From positions 1 through 64,000 of the forward strand of contig NZ_CAJHCR010000004.1 in the NCBI RefSeq assembly GCF_904848585.1: DNA of 64,000 nucleotides, written 5' to 3'. Below, piece by piece: positions 36,389 to 46,552 of this stretch. Numbering within the stretch: the stretch's first letter is position 1; every line of letters starts with the position of its first letter. This DNA is from Paraburkholderia kirstenboschensis (GTDB lineage: Bacteria; Pseudomonadota; Gammaproteobacteria; Burkholderiales; Burkholderiaceae). Position numbers and translations under genes: made by a program. The notes beneath the pieces were generated by a model, which made no database searches, was not told the origin of the DNA, and saw nothing but the letters and a program-made list of their open reading frames with translations.

Positions 36389-38059
36389 ATGCTTCGCCAC
36401 CTCTCGATACGCGACTTCGTCATCGTCGCCGCGCTCGATCTCGAATTCGACAGCGGCTTTACCGTTTTTTCCGGCGAGACCGGCGCCGGCAAGTCGATCC
36501 TCATCGACGCGCTGGCGCTCGCGCTCGGTGCACGCGCCGACGCGAGCGTCGTTCGCACCGGCGAGAGCCGCGCCGACATCACCGCGGAATTCGACACGCA
36601 CGCACAGGTGGATCAGTGGCTCGACGAACAGGCGTTCAGCGCGTCGGCAGCCGACGGCCAGCAGGGCGGCACCGTGATGCTGCGCCGCGTGGTGGATGCG
36701 AACGGGCGCTCGCGCGCCTTCATCAACGGCACGGCCGCGACATTGGCGCAACTGCGCGAGCTCGGCGAAATGCTGGTCGATATTCATGGCCAGCACGCGC
36801 ACCAGTTGCTCATGCGTCCGGACGCCCAGCGCGAACTGTTCGACACCCACGCAGGCCTGAGCGAACTTTCCGCGAGCGTCACGCGCGCGTGGCGCACATG
36901 GCGCGAGAAGGTCCAGGCGGTCGAGCATGCGCAAACGCGCGACCGCGAGTTGCAACTGGAACGCGAGCGGCTTGCCTGGCAGCTTGCCGAACTGGACAAG
37001 CTCTCGCCCCAGCCGGGCGAATGGGAAGAGATTAACGCGGAGCATCGGCGGCTGTCGCATTCGGCGAATCTGATCGACGGCGTGCAAGGCGCGCTCACTG
37101 CGTTATCCGAATCGGACGAAGCGATGATCACGCATCTTGCGTCGATCGTGTCGAAGGTGCGCGACCTCGCTGAAATCGATCCGGCCTTGAACGACGTGCT
37201 GGCCTCGCTCGAACCTGCAGAGATTCAACTTCAGGAAGCTGCGTACTCGCTGAGCCATTACGCACAAAAGCTCGAACTCGATCCCGACCGGCTCGCCCAG
37301 GTCGAAAAACGCCTCGACGCACTGCATTCGGCGGCGCGCAAATTCCGCTTGCAGCCCGAAACGCTGCCCGAAGAACATGAAACGCGCCGCGCGCAACTCG
37401 CCGCGCTAGACGCCGCCGCCGACCTCGATAGCCTGCATGCAGCAGAAGCGAAGGCGCGCGAGGTCTTCGTCGCGGAAGCGAAAAAGCTCTCCAAAGCACG
37501 CGCGAAAGCTGGCAAGGCGCTTGGCGCGGCGGTCACCACCGGCATGCAGGAACTGTCGATGAAAGGCGGCAGCTTCGAAGTAGCGCTGGTGCCGCTGCCG
37601 GAAGGCGGCGCGTATGGACTGGAGCAGGTCGAGTTCCGCGTTGCCGGACATGCAGGCGTGCCGCTCCGGCCGCTTGCCAAGGTCGCATCGGGCGGCGAAC
37701 TCGCGCGTATCAGCCTTGCGCTGGCTGTGATCGCCAGCGCCGCAAGCCCGACGCCCACGCTGATCTTCGACGAAGTGGATACGGGCATTGGCGGCGGCGT
37801 CGCCGAAGTGGTCGGGCGTCTATTGCATCAACTCGGAGAAGCGCGCCAGGTGCTTTGCGTGACGCATTTGCCGCAGGTCGCCGCACGTGGCGATCATCAT
37901 TTCCAGGTGGCGAAGGCCGGCAATGGCAAGGGCGGTACGGTAAGCAGCGTCGTTTCGCTCGACAAGGCGAGCCGCGTGGAAGAAGTCGCGCGAATGCTTG
38001 GCGGCCTCGAAATCACGCCGACCACTCGCAAGCACGCGAAGGAAATGCTGGCGGCTTAG
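36389..38059 (+). CDS. recN: DNA repair protein RecN
   Basis: 556 residues, SMC-like. MLRHLSIRDFVIVAALDLEF opens the protein, and Walker A GETGAGKS is at residues 29-36. A coiled-coil middle (about 150-350) follows, then the ABC signature KVASGGELARISLAL with Walker B TLIFDEVDTGIGG near the C-terminus. It acts in double-strand break repair. It is co-oriented with nadK, a common pairing. There is no LexA box clearly visible in the short 68-bp gap. Confidence 0.96.
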   Translation: MLRHLSIRDFVIVAALDLEFDSGFTVFSGETGAGKSILIDALALALGARADASVVRTGESRADITAEFDTHAQVDQWLDEQAFSASAADGQQGGTVMLRRVVDANGRSRAFINGTAATLAQLRELGEMLVDIHGQHAHQLLMRPDAQRELFDTHAGLSELSASVTRAWRTWREKVQAVEHAQTRDRELQLERERLAWQLAELDKLSPQPGEWEEINAEHRRLSHSANLIDGVQGALTALSESDEAMITHLASIVSKVRDLAEIDPALNDVLASLEPAEIQLQEAAYSLSHYAQKLELDPDRLAQVEKRLDALHSAARKFRLQPETLPEEHETRRAQLAALDAAADLDSLHAAEAKAREVFVAEAKKLSKARAKAGKALGAAVTTGMQELSMKGGSFEVALVPLPEGGAYGLEQVEFRVAGHAGVPLRPLAKVASGGELARISLALAVIASAASPTPTLIFDEVDTGIGGGVAEVVGRLLHQLGEARQVLCVTHLPQVAARGDHHFQVAKAGNGKGGTVSSVVSLDKASRVEEVARMLGGLEITPTTRKHAKEMLAA

Positions 38060-38193
38060 TCGCTCGAAGGCTGCAGCGAACGCCGCGGCTTTCAGCGCGG
38101 GCGCACGCGGGGGCACGTTTTGACGCCGGAGCGGCACAAGACAAATGGCGGTAAGCAGCGCATGAGCCACGGCCGGCACGACGCACGCCTCCT

Positions 38194-40992
38194 TCAGCCC
38201 TCGCCGAACACCCGCTCCCACAGTCCGAGCACGGCATCGCGCTCCGTCGCGACGAGAGCCGGCTCCACGCGCGCCTTCTCCATCCCATCCAGCCGCAGCT
38301 TGTGCTGCAGCTTCCGATACGTGCGATAAGCCGCGCCGACCGTCTCGGCTTCGGCCTCGCTCATCAGCCCGAGGCGCGACACTTCGCGCAGCAGCGCAAT
38401 GTTCCCGGTATTGCGGATCAGTTCGGGATCGCGCGCCGCGTGCAACAAGACCCAGTACTGCACGGTGAATTCGATATCCACCATGCCGCCGCGATCATGC
38501 TTGAGGTCGAACAGCGTCGTATGGTTCGGGTGCCCGGCGATCACTCGCTCGCGCATCTCGACGATCTCGGCTGCAAGCTGCGCGGCGTCGCGCGGCGTGG
38601 TCAGCACCTGTTCGCGGATCGCCTCGAACTGCGCGCCGATCTGCGCGTCGCCCGCACAGTAACGCGCGCGGGTCAGTGCCTGGTGCTCCCAGACCCAGGC
38701 CGTGTTGGCGGCGTCGCCCTCACGCAGTTGATAGCGGCGGAACGCGTCCAGATCGGTGACGAGCAAACCCGACTCGCCGTTCGGACGCAGGCGCAGGTCG
38801 ACGTCGAACAATGTGCCCGCGCCGGTCGCGGTGGTCAGCCACGTGATGAGCCGGCGGGTGTACGTGGAATAGATATCGGCTGCCGCGTCGTCGGGATCGT
38901 CGTAGAGGAAAATCACGTCGAGGTCGGACGCATAGCCCAACTCCTTGCCGCCCAGCTTGCCGTATGCGATCACCGCGAAACGCGGCACCTCGCGATGGCG
39001 CTTCGGCAACTGGTTCCAGACGGCTTCGAGCGTCACATCGAGCACCGCATCGGCGAGTTCGGACAGGCGGTCGCTCACATGTTCGACGCTCAGCTTGCCG
39101 GCAAGGTCGATCAGCAAAATGCGGAACACTTCGGCCTGGTGCGCATGGCGCAGCAAGTCCATTTGCTGCTCGACGCCGTCCGCGGCGGCAAGCCGCAAGC
39201 GCAACGTGCGTTTGAACTCGGGCCAGTCGAATGGACTGTTGATCGCTTCGTCGTCGAGCAGTTCGTCGAGCAATTGCGGATGGCGGATCAGATAGCCGGC
39301 CGCCCAGCGTGAAGCGCCCAGCACCGACAACACCCGGTGCAGCGCTTGCGGGTATTCGGTCAGCAGCGCGAGGTACGCACCGCGCCGGCCCACCGCTTCG
39401 AGCAGATCGAAAAGACGCGCGAGCGTATCGCCGCGCCGCTCGGGCGGCTCGAGCGTGCGGGCGGCTTCGAGCGCACGCTGCGCGACGATGTCGAAACGCT
39501 GCCTGCTGCGCTCCGCGAGCCCCGCATAACGCGACGATTGCCACACACCGCGCAGTCGCGCGAGCAGATCGCCCGGCTCCGCCACGCCAAGTTCGACGAT
39601 ACGCGCGCGCAACGCATCTTCCGCGCTGTCGTCCGAGAGTGCGCTGCTCCAGACCCAGGCCGCCGCGCCGTCTTCGGGGGCGCCGCAGCCATCGCGGCCG
39701 CTTACCTTGTCGGCAAATATCTGATCGAACTGCTGTTCGACAAACTCACGATGCGCGTCGAGCCGCGCCATCAACGTCGGATAGTCGTCGCAGCCCATGG
39801 CACGCGCGAGAGCCGCGCGGTCCTCGGGATCGACGGGCATCGCATGAGTTTGCGCGTCATTGCGATATTGCAGCCGGTGTTCAAGTTCGCGCAGAAACCG
39901 ATACGCCTGCGATAGCTTCACGCAGACCGACATGTCGATCAACCCATGCGTCGCGGCGTGACGCAACACGGCGAGCGTCGGACGCACACGAAAACCGGCG
40001 TCCTGGCCGCCGCGAATCAACTGGAACACCTGCGCGCTGAATTCGATTTCGCGGATGCCGCCGCGCCCCAGCTTGATGTCGTCGGCCTTGTCGGGGCGCA
40101 TCGACGCGCGGCGCTGCGCCTCCTGGCGAATCTGCAGATGGAGCGCGCGAATCGCACTGATCACGCCGAAGTCGAGATAACGGCGATAGACGAACGGCGT
40201 GACGATCGCATCCAGCTGTTTCGACAGACGCCGCGCCGCCTCGCTCGTGCCTTCGGAAACGAGCCGGCCCTTGATCCACGCATAGCGTTCCCACTCGCGG
40301 CCCTGCACATAGAAGTACTCTTCGAGCATGCCGAGACTGCATACGAGCGGCCCCGAATCGCCGTTCGGCCGCAAACGCATGTCGACGCGAAACACGTAGC
40401 CGTCGGCAGTGACTTCGGCGAGAGCGCCGATCAGCCGCTTGCCGAGGCGTGTGAAAAAGTCCTGCGTGGCGATCGCCGCGCGCTGGCCGCCGGCGGTCTC
40501 GCCGTCCTCTTCATAAATAAAGATGAGGTCGATGTCCGACGACACGTTCAGTTCCCGCCCACCGAGCTTGCCCATGCCGACCACGCCCAGCGTGAGCCGC
40601 TCGCCCTGCGGGCCGCGCGGCTCGCCAAAGAGCGCCTCCAGTTCGGCAGAAAGCACGGCAAGCGAGCGCTGGATCGTCGTCTCGGCCAGATCCGTCATCG
40701 CTCCGGTCACTTCCGCGACGTCCGCCTCGCCAGCCAGGTCGCGCTCCATCACGGCGCAAAACACCTCGGTGCGCAACCGGCGCAGAGCCCGTTTCAGTGC
40801 CTCTTCGGTCAAGTGAGCGGCAGCCCCGCCGGCCGCCTCCGCGCAGAGCGTGTCGAAACGAGCGTCGATGCGCTCGCGGGTCAAGGGCGCGGACGCAAGC
40901 TCCGCCACCTGCACGACGAGTTGGGGACGGGCCGCGGCGGCGCGCGCCGCGTAGTGTGAATAGTCGGAACTCAGGAGAGTAGCGTGAGTCAT
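38194..40992 (-). CDS. glnE: Glutamine synthetase adenylyltransferase/deadenylylase
   Basis: 932 residues. Two nucleotidyltransferase domains are visible: an N-terminal deadenylylase (VGMGKLGGRELNVSSDIDLIFIY) and a C-terminal adenylylase (AYGKLGGKELGYASDLDVIFLYDD), each followed by a PII-uridylyl-like helical domain. It switches glutamine synthetase activity with PII signals. ATG 40992 was chosen; the frame extends to 41067 in Arg-rich sequence. It is divergent from the YhdP-like gene. Confidence 0.97.
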   Translation of the reverse strand: MTHATLLSSDYSHYAARAAAARPQLVVQVAELASAPLTRERIDARFDTLCAEAAGGAAAHLTEEALKRALRRLRTEVFCAVMERDLAGEADVAEVTGAMTDLAETTIQRSLAVLSAELEALFGEPRGPQGERLTLGVVGMGKLGGRELNVSSDIDLIFIYEEDGETAGGQRAAIATQDFFTRLGKRLIGALAEVTADGYVFRVDMRLRPNGDSGPLVCSLGMLEEYFYVQGREWERYAWIKGRLVSEGTSEAARRLSKQLDAIVTPFVYRRYLDFGVISAIRALHLQIRQEAQRRASMRPDKADDIKLGRGGIREIEFSAQVFQLIRGGQDAGFRVRPTLAVLRHAATHGLIDMSVCVKLSQAYRFLRELEHRLQYRNDAQTHAMPVDPEDRAALARAMGCDDYPTLMARLDAHREFVEQQFDQIFADKVSGRDGCGAPEDGAAAWVWSSALSDDSAEDALRARIVELGVAEPGDLLARLRGVWQSSRYAGLAERSRQRFDIVAQRALEAARTLEPPERRGDTLARLFDLLEAVGRRGAYLALLTEYPQALHRVLSVLGASRWAAGYLIRHPQLLDELLDDEAINSPFDWPEFKRTLRLRLAAADGVEQQMDLLRHAHQAEVFRILLIDLAGKLSVEHVSDRLSELADAVLDVTLEAVWNQLPKRHREVPRFAVIAYGKLGGKELGYASDLDVIFLYDDPDDAAADIYSTYTRRLITWLTTATGAGTLFDVDLRLRPNGESGLLVTDLDAFRRYQLREGDAANTAWVWEHQALTRARYCAGDAQIGAQFEAIREQVLTTPRDAAQLAAEIVEMRERVIAGHPNHTTLFDLKHDRGGMVDIEFTVQYWVLLHAARDPELIRNTGNIALLREVSRLGLMSEAEAETVGAAYRTYRKLQHKLRLDGMEKARVEPALVATERDAVLGLWERVFGEG

Positions 40993-41198
40993 CAAAGGTC
41001 TGGCTCGCTCGTTGCTTGATTGTCGGGGACCGTGCGCCAACGGCATGGCCGGTTCGTCGCACCACAACTTCCGGCACGGCCGAGACGGCTCGTGCGGCGG
41101 CGTGCTGACAGGGCCTACACGAAGTCCTGCCGACGCTTTCCCGTGTGTTACATTTCGTCGTTAATTCGCAAAACTACCATACGCCCACCCGCCGCAGC

Positions 41199-44100
41199 AT
41201 GTCCGAGCGAAACGAACCCGCCGACCCGCAGAAAACCGGGCAGGCCCGGCCTCTGAGCGGAAGCGACCACGTCGTGCTGCGTCGGACTCTTCACGTCGTT
41301 CTGGCGCTCGCGCTTGTCCTGTATTTCATTGCAGCGGGACTGTACCTCGGCTTGCACTATGTGGTGCTGCCGCGCGCCGACGCTTTCCGCCCGCGCATCG
41401 AAGCCGCCCTCTCCGAAAAGCTGCACGCGCAGTTCACCATCGGCAAACTGGCGCCGCATTGGAGCGGGTTTCAACCAGGGCTCGACATCACTAATCTGGT
41501 GATTCGAGATCATGAGGGCAAACCTGCGCTGACGATACCGCACGCCACCGCGAGCTTGTCGTGGCGCTCGCTCTGGCAGTTCTATCCGACGCTATCGAGC
41601 CTGATCGTCGATCAACCGGACGTGCTGATTGCGCGCGGCAGCGACGGCGAGCTCTCGGTCGCGGGCGTGCCGGTGCCGACCCGTCATAGCGGCAACGACA
41701 CGTTGTCCACATGGCTCATGCGCCAGCAGGCGATCGTCGTGCGCGGCGGCGTGCTGCGCTGGCGCGACGCCCAGCGTGACGAACCGGAGTTCGCGCTGCG
41801 CGACATCCGCATAGCGATTCTTAACGACGGCTACGATCACCGTCTTGCCCTTCAGGCGCCGCCAGACGGACGGTTGCTACACGGCCCAATCGATTTCCGC
41901 ACGCATTTCCGCCACGCGCCGCTCGCGGCGATCGGCAAGCCGATTAACTGGAAGGGACAGGCCTACGTGTCGACCGGGCCGGTCGATCTGCCCACGCTTG
42001 CGCGTTACGTCAGGTTCCCGATCGAAACGTTCGCAGGCCGCATCGACAACGCAATCTGGGTCGAGTTCGCCGACGGCCGCATGAAGTCGGCGAGCGGCCA
42101 GATGGCCGGCGCAGATGTCGCGTTACGCGTGCGGCCCGCACAGCCGAAACTGCTTTTGCCGGTCGCCCATTTCGGGTGGCGCGTGGAAGCCGATCAGGGC
42201 GACTACAAGCTTCAACTCAGTAATATGCGCGCCGAACTCGGCCAGCCGCCGCTCGAGGACGGCACGCCGCTTACCCGCACACTTACGTTCAGCACGCTCG
42301 ACGGACGCTACCGCAAAGCGTCCCAGCAAAACGGACAGCTCGTCAGCGTGTCGGGCGACCGTGTAGACCTGGGCATTCTCGCGGAATTCAGCCGCGCGCT
42401 GCCGCTGCCGCTGCCCCTTCTCAACGGTCTCGTGCGCTTCAACCCGCGTGGCCTCGTCGCCAACTACCTGATCGAAGTGGAGCGCGGCAAGCCGGAATCG
42501 GGCGAGCCCGGCGGCGACCGTCATGCGACGGGCGCCGAGCCGGTCGAGCGTTATCGCTTCAAGGGCGATCTGCAAGGCATCAGCGTCGCCGCGCAGGAAC
42601 CGCCGCCTGGCCTCACCGCGCGCAATCATCCGCGCGCGGGCATTCCTGGCATCGAGAATCTATGGGGCAGTGTCGACGCCGATCAACGTCACGGTACGGC
42701 GGTGCTCGACACGTCCAACGTGGCGATCACGCTGCCGGGCGTCTTCGACGATCCGCGCCTGAAGCTCGACCGTCTGCACGGCCGTGCCGACTGGACCATA
42801 GGTATGAAAGCGCCCGGCGACAACCACCCGGCGTTCACCGTGAAACTTGCCGATTTTGGCGTCTCGAATTCAGACGTTGCGGCCACCGCCACCGCCGACT
42901 ACAGCAACCCCGGTCACGGCCGCGGCTCGCTCGACCTGAAAGCGGACTTCGAGCGCGCGCAGGTCTCGCGCATCGCCCGCTATCTTCCGACCAGCATCAG
43001 CGAAAAGCTGCGCATCTATCTCGGTCACGGCTTGCAGGCCGGCGTGTCGCGCGGCGCGACGATCGAGGTACACGGCGATCTGACGAAATTCCCCTACTCG
43101 CGCGATCCCGACGCGGGCATCTTCCATATCGTCGCGCCGTTCAAGGGCGGCAAATTCGACCCTTCGCCGTACCCGCCGCGCAAGATGAGGAACGGCACGC
43201 CGAACGTCTGGCCGCCGCTCGACGGCATTGACGGCGTGTTCGAACTCAAACAGAAAGTGCTGCGATTCGACATCGACCGTGCGCGCTATAAACGCGTGGC
43301 GCTGCATGGCGTCAACGGCAGGATCGACGACCTCGGCACGCGCGAGTCGAACCTCGTCATCAAGGGCGACGGGCTGGGACCGCTCGCCGACATGCTCGAC
43401 TACGTGAACGAAAGCTCGCTCGGCATCATGGCGCGGCACCAGACCGAGAAGATCCGCGCCGAAGGGCCGGCCTCGCTCGCGCTGAAGCTGACGGTTCCGC
43501 GCACGCCCAAGCCGCATATCGGCGTGGAAGGCGCGCTCGGCTTCGAGAATAATCGACTGACGGTAGAGAACGTGCCGCCGCTGTCCCAGGTGAGGGGCAA
43601 GGTGCACTTTACCGAACGCAGCGCGCAGACGGACCGGCTCACCGCGCAGTTCCTTGGCGGCGACCTGCGGGCAAGCGGCGGACTGAAGCAGGACGGCACC
43701 TACGCGCTCGACCTGGGCGGCCATATCGCCGTCGAGGCGGCGCGCGGGCTCGGTCTGCATGGTCCCGCGGCTCAGGTGCTCACGCGCATGAGCGGCAGCG
43801 CCCCCTACGCGCTCAGCGTGCGGGGCGCGAAAGGCAAGCTGCCGCAACTCACCGCGAACTCGGACCTGACCGGCCTCGCGCTCGACTTTCCGGCGCCGTT
43901 CAACAAGCCGGTCGGTACCCCCATGCCGCTGCGGCTTGCCGCCGGCCCGTCGACCGTCGCCGGCGAAAGCGGACTGGAGCGCGCCGAACTCAACTTCGGT
44001 CCGATCGCCGCGCGCTATCTGGTGGATTACGAGCCGAAAAGGCCGCCGACGGTGCTGCGCGGCGCAATCGGCGTGAACCGGCCGGCCGATCTGCCCTCGG

Positions 44101-45386
44101 AAGGCGTGATCGCCGCCGTCGACCTGGAAGCATTCGATGCCGACGCATGGCGCGCGCTCGTCACGCAGATGCGCAACAAGGAAGCGCCCGCCGCATCTGC
44201 CGCGCCGTCCACTCCCAACCCGACTGTCGCGCAGTTCCTGCCGAGCCGCTTCGCGCTCCACATCGGCACTTTGACGCTGCTCAAGCGCCATTGGGACAGC
44301 GTGATCGTCGGAGCTTCGCACGCGGACGGCAAATGGCAGGCGAATATCGCGTCCAATCAGGTGTCCGGTCACGTTTCGTGGCTGCCGGGCGCCGACAAGA
44401 CGTCGCCGGGCACGCTGCAGGCGCGCTTCGCGCGCGTCGTGATTCCGTCGGTCGCGGACAAGGATCTGCTCGGTCAGGCTATCTCGGCTCCGGCGCAGAA
44501 CATGCCGTCGATCGATCTGGTCGTCAACGAACTGATTGTGCGCGACCGCGATGTCGGCCGGCTCGAAGTGCTAGCGCACAATTTCAACGAAGACGGCGTG
44601 CCCGTCTGGCAACTCGACAAGCTGGACATTGCAAATCCCTCGGCCACGCTCACGGCGACGGCGAACTGGCGCACGTCGACCGAACTGGGCAACTCCGCCG
44701 ACGACACCACGTCGCGCCGCACCGTGTTCGATTTCAAGCTCGACATCAAGGATGCGGGCGGACTGCTCCAGCGCTTCGGCCAGCCGCGCACGCTGAAGGC
44801 GGGCAGCGGCACGCTGTCGGGCAAGATGGTGTGGCGCGGCGGCCCGACCGCGATCGACTATCCGACGCTGAACGGCAACATGGCCGTGGATCTTCGTCAC
44901 GGCCAGATTCTCAAGGTCGATCCGGGCGTCGCCAAGCTGCTCGGCGTGCTCAGTCTGCAAAGCCTTGCGCGCTTCGCGACGATGAACTTTCGCGACGTGA
45001 TCGGCGAAGGTCTGCCGTTCGAGCACGTCACGGGAACCGCGCAGATTCACAACGGCATCGGCCGCACCGAGAACTTCGAGATGGTGACCGCGCCGGCGCG
45101 CGCCGAAATGAAAGGCTCCGTCGATCTGGCTCAGGAAACGCAGGATCTGCATGTCCGGATCGTGCCGACGGTGAGCGCCGGCGCAGCGGTCATCGCGGCC
45201 GCGGTGATCAATCCATTGCTCGGCCTGGGCGCGCTGGTGGCGGATCTGGCGTTCAGCCAATCAATCTCCCACGCGTTCGCGCGGGAGTACGCGATCACCG
45301 GCTCGTGGTCGAAACCGCACATCGAGCGGGTCAAGAGCGATCGGGGTAAGATGGACGCTCCAGCTTCGAGCGCGGGCGCGAACTGA
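41199..45386 (+). CDS. yhdP: YhdP/AsmA-like giant envelope protein
   Basis: 1395 residues. One N-terminal membrane helix (about residues 28-55, LHVVLALALVLYFIAAGLYLGL) is followed by a very long periplasmic beta-rich region of the DUF3971/AsmA type. A C-terminal AsmA-like domain (QILKVDPGVAKLLGVLSLQSLARF) ends with a hydrophobic VSAGAAVIAAAVINPLLGLGALVAD segment. YhdP-type proteins bridge the envelope and carry phospholipids to the outer membrane. It is followed by the nitrilase gene and tldD, the same neighbours as in E. coli. ATG 41199 was preferred over 41145. Confidence 0.92.
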   Translation: MSERNEPADPQKTGQARPLSGSDHVVLRRTLHVVLALALVLYFIAAGLYLGLHYVVLPRADAFRPRIEAALSEKLHAQFTIGKLAPHWSGFQPGLDITNLVIRDHEGKPALTIPHATASLSWRSLWQFYPTLSSLIVDQPDVLIARGSDGELSVAGVPVPTRHSGNDTLSTWLMRQQAIVVRGGVLRWRDAQRDEPEFALRDIRIAILNDGYDHRLALQAPPDGRLLHGPIDFRTHFRHAPLAAIGKPINWKGQAYVSTGPVDLPTLARYVRFPIETFAGRIDNAIWVEFADGRMKSASGQMAGADVALRVRPAQPKLLLPVAHFGWRVEADQGDYKLQLSNMRAELGQPPLEDGTPLTRTLTFSTLDGRYRKASQQNGQLVSVSGDRVDLGILAEFSRALPLPLPLLNGLVRFNPRGLVANYLIEVERGKPESGEPGGDRHATGAEPVERYRFKGDLQGISVAAQEPPPGLTARNHPRAGIPGIENLWGSVDADQRHGTAVLDTSNVAITLPGVFDDPRLKLDRLHGRADWTIGMKAPGDNHPAFTVKLADFGVSNSDVAATATADYSNPGHGRGSLDLKADFERAQVSRIARYLPTSISEKLRIYLGHGLQAGVSRGATIEVHGDLTKFPYSRDPDAGIFHIVAPFKGGKFDPSPYPPRKMRNGTPNVWPPLDGIDGVFELKQKVLRFDIDRARYKRVALHGVNGRIDDLGTRESNLVIKGDGLGPLADMLDYVNESSLGIMARHQTEKIRAEGPASLALKLTVPRTPKPHIGVEGALGFENNRLTVENVPPLSQVRGKVHFTERSAQTDRLTAQFLGGDLRASGGLKQDGTYALDLGGHIAVEAARGLGLHGPAAQVLTRMSGSAPYALSVRGAKGKLPQLTANSDLTGLALDFPAPFNKPVGTPMPLRLAAGPSTVAGESGLERAELNFGPIAARYLVDYEPKRPPTVLRGAIGVNRPADLPSEGVIAAVDLEAFDADAWRALVTQMRNKEAPAASAAPSTPNPTVAQFLPSRFALHIGTLTLLKRHWDSVIVGASHADGKWQANIASNQVSGHVSWLPGADKTSPGTLQARFARVVIPSVADKDLLGQAISAPAQNMPSIDLVVNELIVRDRDVGRLEVLAHNFNEDGVPVWQLDKLDIANPSATLTATANWRTSTELGNSADDTTSRRTVFDFKLDIKDAGGLLQRFGQPRTLKAGSGTLSGKMVWRGGPTAIDYPTLNGNMAVDLRHGQILKVDPGVAKLLGVLSLQSLARFATMNFRDVIGEGLPFEHVTGTAQIHNGIGRTENFEMVTAPARAEMKGSVDLAQETQDLHVRIVPTVSAGAAVIAAAVINPLLGLGALVADLAFSQSISHAFAREYAITGSWSKPHIERVKSDRGKMDAPASSAGAN

Positions 45387-45565
45387 GCGCCTTCGGTTGA
45401 CGCTCTGGTTGAAGCTTCAGGTCGGTGCCGGGGTCCACGCTGCCGGTTGGTTACGGATTCAGGATTTACAGCGCTCCGCACCCGCGGCCCGAGCCAGCCT
45501 CGAACGACGTATGCGGCTGCGGAATTTCGCGACGCCGCCTTTGCCGGGAGTTTTTCGAAACGCTC

Positions 45566-46462
45566 ATGAGCGAAACACACGTCTCTTCATCTTCGTCCCC
45601 CGCTTTGTCCGCCACCGCGCCGAGCGCTTCGCAGCTTGGGCAGGCAAGCGACACACAAAGCACGTTCCGCGTCGCGGCGCTGCAGATGGTGAGCACGCCG
45701 GATCGCGATCGAAATCTGGCCGACGCCGGGCGCCTGATCGCGGAAGCCGCGGCCGATGGCGCGCAGCTTGTCCTCCTGCCGGAATACTTCTGCTTCATGG
45801 GCTTCAAGGACACGGACAAGCTCGCCGTGCGCGAGGCTTATCGCGACGGCCCGATTCAGCGCTTTCTCGCGGATGCCGCGCGCCGTCACAAGCTGTGGGT
45901 GATCGGCGGCACGCTGCCGGTCACCGCGCCCGAACCGTCGCGCGTGTTGAACACCACGCTCGTGTTCGACCCGCAGGGTAACGAGGCGGCCCGCTACGAC
46001 AAGATTCATCTATTCAACTTCGAGAAAGGCGAGGAATCGTTCGACGAGGCGCGCACCATCTGCCCCGGCGGCGAGGTCCGGACTTTCCAGTCGCCCTTCG
46101 GCCGTGTCGGCCTGTCGGTCTGCTACGATCTGCGCTTTCCCGAGCTGTACCGGCGCATGGGCGATTGCGCGCTGATGGTCGTGCCATCGGCGTTTACCTA
46201 CACGACCGGCCGCGCGCATTGGGAAATGCTGCTGCGTGCCCGCGCCGTCGAAAACCAGTGCTACGTGCTGGCGGCGGCGCAAGGCGGCAAGCACGAGAAT
46301 GGCCGCCGCACGTGGGGCCACAGCATGTTGGTCGACCCGTGGGGCGAAATCGTGGCGGTGCGTGACGAAGGCGCCGCCGTGGTCGCTGGGACGCTGGAGC
46401 GCACTCGCATCGACGAAGTGCGGCAGAGCCTGCCCGCCTGGCGTCACCGGGTGCTGAGCTAG
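45566..46462 (+). CDS. Nitrilase-family carbon-nitrogen hydrolase
   Basis: 298 residues. The Glu-Lys-Cys triad is visible: Glu73 (LLPEYFCF), Lys146 (YDKIHLF) and Cys186 (SVCYDLRFPELY). A Ser-rich N-terminal extension of about 30 residues precedes the domain. The closest family role is deaminated-glutathione amidase (NIT1) or omega-amidase; the exact substrate is inferred. It lies between yhdP and tldD. ATG 45566 is preferred because the in-frame stretch before it reads as noncoding. Confidence 0.9.
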   Translation: MSETHVSSSSSPALSATAPSASQLGQASDTQSTFRVAALQMVSTPDRDRNLADAGRLIAEAAADGAQLVLLPEYFCFMGFKDTDKLAVREAYRDGPIQRFLADAARRHKLWVIGGTLPVTAPEPSRVLNTTLVFDPQGNEAARYDKIHLFNFEKGEESFDEARTICPGGEVRTFQSPFGRVGLSVCYDLRFPELYRRMGDCALMVVPSAFTYTTGRAHWEMLLRARAVENQCYVLAAAQGGKHENGRRTWGHSMLVDPWGEIVAVRDEGAAVVAGTLERTRIDEVRQSLPAWRHRVLS

Positions 46463-46552
46463 ACACATTGACATTGAAACTGCGGCGCCCCTCACCCATA
46501 TAGTGACGGTGGCGCTAACCGAATCCTTCGTATCGAGCAGAACATACTTCGC